A model generated the notes under the pieces. It searched no databases and had not been told where the DNA came from. It was given only the letters and a program-made list of their open reading frames with translations. This document shows positions 57,022-64,000 of a stretch of 64,000 nucleotides of DNA, in pieces. The DNA comes from VAZQ01 sp963841105 (lineage in GTDB: Bacteria > Pseudomonadota > Alphaproteobacteria > Rhizobiales > Xanthobacteraceae): contig CAWJCB010000015.1 in assembly GCA_963841105.1 (NCBI GenBank), forward strand, positions 1 to 64,000, written 5' to 3'. Each line of letters begins with the position of its first letter. Position 1 is the first letter of the stretch. The position numbers and the translations under genes are program-made.

Positions 57022-58063
57022 GTGAACTTCAATCAGACCATGCCCAACCCGCTGCTAGAGGTGCTCGCAGGCCGCCGTTGCGCAATCCCTCCAGTCTGGG
57101 TGATGCGGCAGGCCGGACGATATCTGGCGGAATATCGTGAGGTCCGCGCCCGAGCCGGCAGCTTCCTCAACCTTTGTTTCACGCCGGAGCTCGCCGCGGA
57201 AGTCACGCTGCAACCGATCCGCCGGTTTCGCTTCGACGCAGCGATCCTGTTTTCCGACATTCTGGTTGTTCCGCACGCGCTCGGTCGATCGGTGCGGTTC
57301 GAGGAGGGCGAAGGTCCTCGCCTTGAGCCGCTGGCGACGCCTGCCGATATCGAAAATCTTGCCCCCGTGGCTGATGAGTGAACGTTCGCTCCGGTCTATG
57401 CGGCGGTGCGATTGATCAGGCAGCAGCTCGATGCGGATATCGCATTGATCGGCTTCTGTGGCGCGCCATGGACCGTCGCAACCTATATGATTGCGGGATG
57501 TGGGACAGAGGACCAGGCGCCGGCGCGGCTCATGGCGTATCGCGCGCCGAATGCGTTCGCGCGGCTCATCGACATTCTCGTCACGGCTTCGGTGAGCTAC
57601 CTCGTTGGGCAGCTGCGGGCGGGAGCCGACCTGGTGCAGGTGTTCGACACCTGGGCGGGGATTCTGCCGCCCCGCGAGCTCCAGCGCTGGTGCATCGAGC
57701 CTGTGCGCCAGATCGTTGATGAGGTGCGCCGGCAGATTCCGGGCGCCCGGTTCATAGGATTTCCACGTGGCGCAGCAGGGTCATTGGTGGACTATGTCGA
57801 TCGCGTTCCCGTCGATGCGGTGAGCCTGGACTGGGTGGCCAACCCCGCGTTCATCCGGGAACGGATTGCGCCGCGTGTGGCGATTCAGGGAAACCTGGAT
57901 ACCGATGGCGCTGCTCGCTGGCGGCGCAGCGCTGGATCGTGCCGTCGACGACGTCATCGCCAACTTCGGAGGCGGGCGGCTTATCTTCAATCTCGGGCAC
58001 GGAATCCTGCCGCAGACGCCAGTGGCGCACGTCGAGCAGATGCTGCGCCGAATCCGAGGATAA
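57022..58063 (+). pseudogene. hemE: Uroporphyrinogen decarboxylase with stop codon and frameshift
   Basis: HemE decarboxylates uroporphyrinogen III to coproporphyrinogen III in haem synthesis. The conserved start PNPLLEVLAGRRCAIPPVWV then MRQAGRYLAEYR, the catalytic Asp in FDAAILFSDILVVP and GFCGAPWTVATYM are all present. An in-frame TGA at 57379-57381 interrupts VADE-(stop)-TFAPVYAAVRLIRQ, and an extra A near 57894 (GNLD then PMALLAGGAALDRAVDD in another frame) shifts the last 55 codons. Haem synthesis normally needs one intact hemE, so either another copy exists or these are base errors. It is divergent from hpnB. Confidence 0.88.
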
Positions 58064-58095
58064 GGCGGGGTGCGCCTTCTCCGCGCAAACCGCGT

Positions 58096-58917
58096 TCACG
58101 GGCGGTTCGAGCTCCACCCAACCGCGTCGAATTCGGGAGGAGACGGCATCACCTCAGGCTCCTCTGTCGCCTTTCTCAGGATTGCGTTGTCGCGCTTTCG
58201 GCCGGCCACTTCGATCGGGACGCCGTCCTTGTTGACCGCCAGGATGCCGACCAAATCCGGAGGGGCAGCCATTATGTATTTATCTGCAAGTTCGAGCTGG
58301 CGGAGCATCTCGTCTCGAATGAACGCGGCGGTCCAGTCGGCTGGAAGGCCCTTCACAGCGAGGAATTCCTCGGCAGGGATAGAGAGCGCGTGCCGGCGTA
58401 TCTCGTCGATCGTTCGCCGCGGAGAAAAGTTTGGAGGCTTACCGGCAGCGGCAAGCACCAAAGGACCGAGCGGACAATAGTTGCGGCCGATGGCGACGAG
58501 GTCGGCGATGTCGCGGGCTTTCGAGCGTCCGGACGCCGCGAGGACCTTGTTCACGGCAAGGTCGGCCTGATGAAGCCGGGTACCCCATTCCTCGTCCTTC
58601 ACCAGCGGAAAGAAACGGCGCTTCGTCTCGGCAAACCACTGGATGATCGTTTCGGATTTTCCGTCGGAGATCGTCGCGTCAACACAGCCGTAAATGATAA
58701 AGTCCTTGTGCGTCGTGTATCCCGCGGCGTCGAGGACGGCGATGTCCGCCTCTGCCGCCTCCGTCACCTCTTCGTCGGTGTCATGGAATATGTCGATGTC
58801 GTCGGAGCGCCGTCGCCAGTTTCTGTTGAGCATAAGGCCACCCGCCAGGTAGCTCGTCGCCGAGCGGTTCTTGGCAAGACAGCGCAGGATGTCGCTCTGG
58901 AGTTGGGTCAACGCCAT
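58096..58917 (-). CDS. AbiEii/AbiGii-type nucleotidyltransferase
   Basis: The N-terminal half has the nucleotidyltransferase motif LAGGLMLNRNWRRRSDDIDI (the GG ... SxDID pattern, with metal-binding Asp residues), followed by a helical C-terminal domain. Such proteins form the toxin part of AbiE-like systems. The ATG at 58917 (MALTQLQSDILRCL) begins one base after the stop of the partner gene; a start at 58941 is possible. The gene ends 32 bases from the hemE end, converging. Confidence 0.8.
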   Translation of the reverse strand: MALTQLQSDILRCLAKNRSATSYLAGGLMLNRNWRRRSDDIDIFHDTDEEVTEAAEADIAVLDAAGYTTHKDFIIYGCVDATISDGKSETIIQWFAETKRRFFPLVKDEEWGTRLHQADLAVNKVLAASGRSKARDIADLVAIGRNYCPLGPLVLAAAGKPPNFSPRRTIDEIRRHALSIPAEEFLAVKGLPADWTAAFIRDEMLRQLELADKYIMAAPPDLVGILAVNKDGVPIEVAGRKRDNAILRKATEEPEVMPSPPEFDAVGWSSNRP

Positions 58918-58918
58918 C

Positions 58919-59257
58919 TTAGCTGGCACCCAGGCGGTCAAGCATCTGCCGCCCTATGGCAAAGGCGCGCGCGTCGCCTCGATCAATCATGGCGCGAGCG
59001 ACCACGGCAGCACGCGACCGCAGGTCCGGAAGCCGGTCGAGATCGACGTTGTCGAGAATTCGAGCACGATACGATGCCAACGCCTTGTCGTAGAGTGCCC
59101 TGAGCTCCTTGTTGCTCCGATGCTCGGCGCGCAGGCGGGAGGCAACCGCAAGGATTTCCTCGCGAGCCGATGGAGGGACCAGCACCTCCACGCGGGCGAG
59201 ATCAGCCGCCCCTCCTTCCGAGCGGTACTTCTTAACCCTTTGCTTGGCGGCCTTCAT
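58919..59257 (-). CDS. Probable antitoxin partner of the AbiEii-type protein
   Basis: A basic N-terminus (MKAAKQRVKKYRSEGGAADL) and a helical region (ARVEVLVPPSAREEILAVAS) resemble a ribbon-helix-helix or short helical antitoxin. The 112-residue frame ends one base before the AbiEii-type gene, so the two are co-transcribed. I infer the antitoxin role from order and size; AbiEi proteins are usually larger, so this would be a different partner type. Confidence 0.6.
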   Translation of the reverse strand: MKAAKQRVKKYRSEGGAADLARVEVLVPPSAREEILAVASRLRAEHRSNKELRALYDKALASYRARILDNVDLDRLPDLRSRAAVVARAMIDRGDARAFAIGRQMLDRLGAS

Positions 59258-59261
59258 ATTG

Positions 59262-60289
59262 CTATTCCCGATACAACAAGATAGCAGTCGTATCCCGGTT
59301 ACGCAATACCATGTCCCGGTTACGGGTAAGAAATGCAGTGTCGCAATGGTGATCTGAACCCAAGCGCTGCGAATGCGGGTATGGAACATGGTCAACCGAC
59401 CGTAGCTCGGCGTGCGGACGCCGCTCTGGCGAAGCAGACTCGAGCCCGTCGGCCTCGGTCGCGGAGATAGTCGTGCGCACCATGAGCCGTGCCTCATGCG
59501 CGGGCCAAGGTCGACCGCGATGCATCGTCGCGCGGTTGTCCCACATGACGACGTCACCGTTACGCCAGGTGTGCACGTAGCTGAGCCCCGGCGCGGTCGC
59601 GGCGTCGATCAGCTCGGCGAGGAGCTTTTGCGCCGCCGCCTGCGCCATGCCCTCGATCGCATAAGCGTGTGAGGCGATATAGAGCGCGGTGCGACCGTTC
59701 GCAGGGTTTTTCCACGCCATGCGCCAGCATTGCGGCGGCAGCGCCGCGCGCTCCTCGGGGCTCGCGAGGTCGGACGCGATCTTGCCGCGCGAATGGGCGT
59801 AGTCGTGCCAGGCAAAGGAATTCCCGAGCCGATTGCGCAGCGCCGGGTCGAGCCGCTCCCAGGCGAGGCGGGTCGAGACGTATTCAGTCTCGCCGCCCTG
59901 CGCGGGGATGATGCGCGCCGACAGCACCGAGGCCAACGCCGGCACGCGCTTAAAAGTGCTGTCAGTATGCCAGAGCTGGTTCGCTTTGTTGCGCAGGGCA
60001 AGCCGGTGATCCGCTGGTACGACCTTGCCGTTTTCGTCGATCGTGCTGAGGATCACGAGGTTCGTGCCCGTGCCCTGCGACCCGACCTTGGTCACCTCGA
60101 GCGGCCGAAGCGGCGCGAGAACGCGAGCTGCGCCTCGTCGGTCACGGCCTGGCCGCGAAAGATAAGGACCGAGTGCTCTTCGATCGCCGCGCGCGTCTCC
60201 TTGTATGCGGCGGCATCCGCCGCGATCTCGGCAAGCGTCACACCGCGGAGCTCGGCGGCAAAGCCCGGACCCAGCGGGACGATTTCCAT
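59262..60289 (-). pseudogene. TauD/TfdA-family Fe(II)/2-oxoglutarate dioxygenase, frameshifted
   Basis: MEIVPLGPGFAAELRGVTL and LIFRGQAVTDEAQLAFSRRF start the protein. A missing C near 60100 shifts the frame; the other frame continues EVTKVGSQGTGTN and NQLWHTDSTFKRVPALASVL (HxD iron ligands), with RNGDVVMWDNRATMHRGRPW (distal His). The C-terminus is about 45 residues longer than usual after TTISATEADGLESA and is encoded partly by a 21-base tandem duplication (TCCCGGTTACG twice, 59293 and 59314). The substrate is unknown. Confidence 0.83.
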
Positions 60290-60430
60290 CAGCGAACCCT
60301 CAGTCGCTTGCGTGGTTACCCAACCTTCCACCAAAATAGGCCGGCCGGCAAGAAGCCCGCGTGCGAACGCACCCTCTAGTGCTCACTTTCGCTGAAGCAT
60401 GACTTCGCATGTATCGGCAGGCGCCGGCCT

Positions 60431-60466
60431 GCTCCCTCTCCCCGCAAGAAGCGCGGGGAGAGGAGC
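60431..60466. repeat. Hairpin repeat of the CTCTCCCCGC type
   Basis: GCTCCCTCTCCCCGC and GCGGGGAGAGGAGC are inverted arms with one bulged base and a 7-base loop. This motif is common as a dispersed repeat in rhizobial genomes. Confidence 0.6.
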
Positions 60467-60699
60467 GCGCCGCGGATTTGACTGCGAACGAGTTTCCGCG
60501 CCTGGATGTATCAGTGACTTGTAATTCTGGGTACTGGCCCGGCTTTGATGATGCCCGACCACGCCGGAGCGATGCGGCGGAGGCCGCCTTGGACATCCGC
60601 TTCGGCGCGCCGCCGTCCCGACACGCTGGCGAAACGCTGCAACTTCCAGATCAACCGGAGAAAAGACCTACCCGCGGCCGAGCCTATTGATTTCCAATT

Positions 60700-60717
60700 C
60701 GATACTGGCGAGTATCG
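60700..60717. promoter_or_regulatory. Predicted TetR operator before the MFS gene
   Basis: CGATAC-N6-GTATCG, 38 bases before the MFS start. The same arms and spacing occur between tetR and the Rieske gene at 62740-62757. Confidence 0.6.
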
Positions 60718-60755
60718 TATTGTGAAAACGGGCGCTTATTCAGGGAGGGAATTCG

Positions 60756-62070
60756 ATGCCGTCCGATAACCACCAAGGCGTTCTCAAAAAGGTCAATTGG
60801 CGGTTGCTGCCGGCCGCGATGCTGCTCTTCTTCATGAGCTTGCTTGACCGCACCAACATCAGCTTCGCCGCGCTCGAAATGAATAAGGACCTCGGGCTGT
60901 CGCTGGCGCAGTATGGTATAGCGGCCAGCATTTTCTATGTCGGCTACTTCTTGTTCGAGGTGCCGAGCAATTTCGCGCTGGCGCGGGTGGGCGCCCGTAT
61001 CTGGCTTACGCGGATCATGGTCACATGGGGCTTGATCGTGGTCGCGCACGCTTTGGTTCAGGGCAGCAATTCCCTGTACACGGTCCGCTTTTTGCTCGGT
61101 GTCGCCGAGGCCGGTCTGCTTCCTGGCCTGCTGTACTATCTGGCGCTATGGCTGCCGGCGCATCAGCGCGGCCTGGCCTATGGAACGCTGTTATCGACGA
61201 CGGCGCTCGCCTATGCGCTGGGTGGCCCGTTCACCACCTGGCTGATGACCCTGTCATGGTTCGGTTTGAAAGGCTGGCAGACGATGTACATCGTCCAGGG
61301 TCTGCTGACCGTGGCGATTGGCCTGGGGATTCCGTTCATGTTCCCGAACCGCGTCAAAGACGCGAAATGGCTGACACCCGATGAAAAGCTCTCGCTTCAG
61401 GCGCGCCTCGATCACGGAAGACGCCGAGAAAACTGGTGGGTGCGACGACCATTCGCCAGGGATTCCTTGATCCGCGCGTTCTGCTGATTACGCTGACCTG
61501 TTTCTTCCTGGTTTGCGCGAATTTTGGAACCGTGCTGTTCCTTCCGCAGAATCCTAAGGCCGGCCTTTCCGGAGTTGAGCAACATTCAGATCAGCTTGCT
61601 GATCTCGCTTGCCTTTGCCATCGGCGGCATCGCCGGCATCATCGCCGGCCGCCATTCCGACTGGAGCGGCGACCGCAAATGGCATATTGTCGTCAGCGCC
61701 GCCGTCGGCACGCTTGGCTATGCCTACGCCGCAATAGCGCCCGCTCCGATGCCGCAATTCATCGGAATCTGCGTTGGCGTGCTCGGAGTTTGGTCGATCT
61801 TCGGCGTGTTCTGGGCCTATGCCGGCGATCTTCTCGGCGGCGCCGCGGCGGCGGGCGGCATTGGCCTTCGTCAATAGTCTCGGCTCTCTCGGTGGCGTCG
61901 TCGCTCCGAACGTGCTCGCCTACGCCCGTCAGGCGTCGGGCTCGTTCAGCGGCAGCCTCTTCGCGTTGGCGATGTTTGCTTTGCTGACCGGCATTCTGGC
62001 GACCTGCCTGAAACGCCTTGGCTCCGCCGCGGCGCAAAGCGGAATCAACCCGCGCGCGCCATCGTCGTGA
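60756..62070 (+). pseudogene. MFS transporter (ACS/phthalate permease-like), three frameshifts
   Basis: MPSDNHQGVLKKVNWRLLPA, FMSLLDRTNISFAALEMNKD and GVAEAGLLPGLLYYLALWLP are hallmarks of the anion:cation symporter family that imports aromatic and other organic anions. The frame changes near 61430, 61565 and 61850, after which AFVNSLGSLGGVVAPNVLAY and the last helix complete a twelve-TM protein. Without the shifts it is about 438 residues. It lies downstream of a TauD gene and faces a TetR regulator and a Rieske oxygenase gene, suggesting aromatic acid uptake. Confidence 0.85.
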
Positions 62071-62089
62071 GGGCCCTCTTGCGTATGGT

Positions 62090-62718
62090 CTAGCGTTGCG
62101 GGAGGACATGCGCGACGGCGGCGTCCAAGCGGCCGGCGAGCTCTCGCGAGGAGACCGACTTTTGCAAACCAAGCAGCATCCGCAGATGCGAGTAGCCTCG
62201 CAAAAGTTCGAGGAATTCCTCCGCTGATCGGCGCGGATCGCGGATTTTGAAGTCGGGTTTTGCCTGTTGCGCGCAAAGTACTCCGCCAAGGCGGAAATCG
62301 ACGCTTCCGGACCGCTCTCGTAAAATAACAGTCCGAGTTTGGGAAACCGGCGGCACTCGGCAACGACGATGCGGTGAAGTTCGACCGTTTCCGGCGCGAA
62401 CAAAATCGACACCATTTTGCGCGCGAAGCCACGCAACGCCTGCTCCGGTGTCTTTTCGAACAATTTCTCGATGTTGCCCTCGACAATTCGCTCGCACAGC
62501 TCGGTGATGACGCCTGCAAACAGCTCTTCCTTGTCCTCGAAGTGGCGGTACACCGTCATCTTCGACACGGCGGCTCGGGCGGCGACCGCATCCATGGTCG
62601 CGCCGCCGAAGCCGCTCTTGAGGAATATCGCTTTCGCAGCGCGAAGAATGGCGCGGCGCTTGGCATTCGCCCGTTGGGCGCGGCGCGAGTGCGGGGCGAT
62701 CAACAGAGATTTCAGCAA
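62090..62718 (-). pseudogene. TetR-family regulator, frameshifted in the effector domain
   Basis: The helix-turn-helix is intact: RRAILRAAKAIFLKSGFGGA, then AVSKMTVYRHFEDKEELFAG. Near 62268 one base is missing; the C-terminal part (KPDFKIRDPRRSAEEFLELL and GLQKSVSSRELAGRLDAAVA) is in another frame. The TTG start at 62718 has AAGGAGGG six bases upstream. DNA binding may survive in a truncated product but inducer response probably would not. It is divergent from the Rieske gene. Confidence 0.82.
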
Positions 62719-62739
62719 ATCGGCCCTCCTTGTAGGTAA

Positions 62740-62757
62740 CGATACTATGCGGTATCG
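62740..62757. promoter_or_regulatory. Predicted TetR operator between tetR and the Rieske gene
   Basis: CGATAC-N6-GTATCG, extended to ACGATAC...GTATCGT at 62739-62758. It is placed to control both divergent genes and matches the site before the MFS gene. Confidence 0.65.
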
Positions 62758-62789
62758 TAATTTAGCAAAACGCCGTTGACGGAGCTCAC

Positions 62790-64000
62790 ATGCGCAGCAA
62801 CCCGGATAACCTGGCATCGCTGGTCCAGCCCGCCCGTGTGCACCGTAGCGTATATTCCGATCCGGCCATCTTCGACCTCGAACTGCAGAACATTTTCGGC
62901 AAGGCATGGATATACGTCGGGCACGAAAGCCAGGTCAAAAAACCGGGCGATTACTTCAGCACCCAGCTCGGCAGAAAGCCCATCGTCGTCGTCCGGGGCC
63001 CGGACAGGTCGCTGAATGTGTTGCACAATCAATGCGCCCACCGGGGCGCGATGGTTGTCGCATCGGAAAAGGGCAATACCGATGAATTCCAGTGCTGCTA
63101 TCACGGCTGGACCTACCATCTCGATGGCCGGCTCAAGGCCATTCCGCTCCAGCACGGCTATCCGCCCGACTTCAACCCCAAGAGCCCCAGGACCGCGATG
63201 CTGCGCGTGCCTCGCATCGAAAGCTATCGCGGCTTTATCTTTGTGAACCAGTCAGCATCCGCCCCTTCGCTCAAGGACTGGCTCGGCTACATGACCACGT
63301 CACTGGATGACATGGTGGATCGTGCGCCCGAAGGCGAGCTCGACATCGCCGGTGGCGTTTTCAGACACACCTACAACGGAAACTGGAAGCTCTACCTCGA
63401 AATTCTGCGACGCAGTGCATCCCTGGTTCACACACCGCTCGTCGATCGAAGCCGCGCAACAGCAGAAGGATGATGTGCACTCTGACGGCACTGGCGAAAT
63501 CGCGATCCGGCAGATGCGTCAGAATGGAGCGCCCTACAGCTTCTGGGAATTCCAGGTCGGGAATCTGGACCTATCCAAACGGTCACAGCTATCTAGGCGA
63601 TTATCATGACAACTCGAAGCTCGTCGCCGCCATGAATGACCAGATGTTCCGCGATTATATCGGCAATCTCGAAGCCAGGAAAGGTAAGGAAGAAACACGG
63701 CGAATTCTGGAAGTCCGCCGTTGGAACAGCAACGTCTATCCGAATGTCTCGTTCATGAGCCAGTTTCAACAACTGCGGGTTATCTGCCCGCTCGCAGTCG
63801 ATCGTACGCTGGTCTGCACCTACAACTTCAAGCTGCGCGGCGCGCCGGAAAAGATGTTCGAAAACACGATCGCGTTCGCGAATATCGTCAACGGCACCGG
63901 ATCGCTGGTGTTGACCGATGATCTGGAAATCTACAACCGGATCGGTCTCGGCATATCGAGCGAGGGAGCCGAGTGGCTCGAAATCGGCCGCGGCTACGAT
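62790..64000 (+). pseudogene. Rieske-type ring-hydroxylating oxygenase alpha subunit, frameshifted, 3' end outside the window
   Basis: The Rieske [2Fe-2S] ligands are in NQCAHRGAMVVASEKGN and CCYHGWTYHLDGRL. The catalytic-domain iron site follows in NWKLYLE, then in a shifted frame CDAVHPWFTHRSSIEAAQQQ (2-His-1-carboxylate region). A second shift near 63570 (one extra A) returns a frame that continues HSYLGDYHDNSKLVAAMNDQ and stays open to the window end. The substrate is probably an aromatic or xenobiotic compound; the reductase and beta subunit are not seen. Confidence 0.85.

Larger units (their letters stand above)
60290..60755. other. Upstream region of the MFS transporter gene
   Basis: It holds a CTCTCCCCGC-type hairpin (60431-60466), no convincing gene, and the predicted TetR operator near its right end. 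Confidence 0.5.

Overview
This 64 kb window is high-GC DNA from an alphaproteobacterium, most likely of the order Hyphomicrobiales (Rhizobiales) and close to the Bradyrhizobium/Xanthobacteraceae group. The evidence is the carB-greA-lrp-trxB-lysR order, the presence of hopanoid genes (hpnB-C-D-E-F, hpnH, hpnN), PQQ biosynthesis, Bug-type periplasmic binding proteins and several families of rhizobial intergenic palindromes. The placement is inferred from gene content and order, without database searches. I see no rRNA, tRNA or CRISPR array.

Layout. 0-8 kb: core genes (YihY-type membrane protein, carB, greA, an Lrp-type regulator, trxB, lysR). 8.1-16.4 kb: a structured candidate sRNA, then pqqABCD, a 4.3 kb accessory stretch holding small hypothetical genes, toxin-antitoxin remains and a carboxymuconolactone decarboxylase gene cut by an amber codon, then pqqE and a secreted cupin. 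16.4-22.3 kb: two Bug-type binding proteins, a translationally coupled FAD oxidoreductase, a GST, a Dps and a GH114-like protein. 22.4-27.5 kb: a TetR-controlled RND efflux operon whose adaptor and permease genes are broken by four frameshifts and one nonsense codon; two matching palindromes flank it. 27.5-33.7 kb: an HCCA-isomerase-like protein, a MocR regulator divergent from a tautomerase, a 3-hydroxybutyrate dehydrogenase-like SDR, a sorbosone dehydrogenase-type protein with a di-haem cytochrome c, and a PilZ protein. 33.7-39.3 kb: a cation efflux protein, a flavinylation module (4-TM protein, ApbE, exported FMN-binding protein), a porin-like gene and an outer-membrane barrel. 39.8-45.2 kb: bfd and bfr, a Pht5-like substrate-binding protein facing a NitT/TauT-type ABC transporter, and a class II aldolase-type protein. 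45.3-58.1 kb: the hopanoid region, with a RES-Xre toxin-antitoxin pair inside it and a broken hemE copy beside it. 58.1-64 kb: an AbiEii-like pair, then a TauD/TfdA dioxygenase, an MFS transporter, a TetR regulator and a Rieske oxygenase alpha subunit, the last four all carrying frameshifts.

How the genes work together. HpnC, HpnD and HpnE make squalene from farnesyl diphosphate, HpnF cyclises it to hopene, HpnH adds the adenosyl side chain and HpnN moves hopanoids to the outer membrane. PqqA-E make the PQQ cofactor, and the exported sorbosone dehydrogenase-type protein plus cytochrome c is a plausible local user of it. The 59-64 kb group looks like an aromatic or xenobiotic uptake and oxidation unit under one TetR repressor, since the same palindrome precedes the transporter and lies between the repressor and the oxygenase.

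Caution. At least sixteen single-base frameshifts and three in-frame stops interrupt otherwise recognisable genes. They cluster at 23.9-26.4 kb, 40.5-41.0 kb and 57.3-63.6 kb, while 42-57 kb is clean. This could be real gene decay or uneven base accuracy of the assembly; the sequence alone does not decide between the two.
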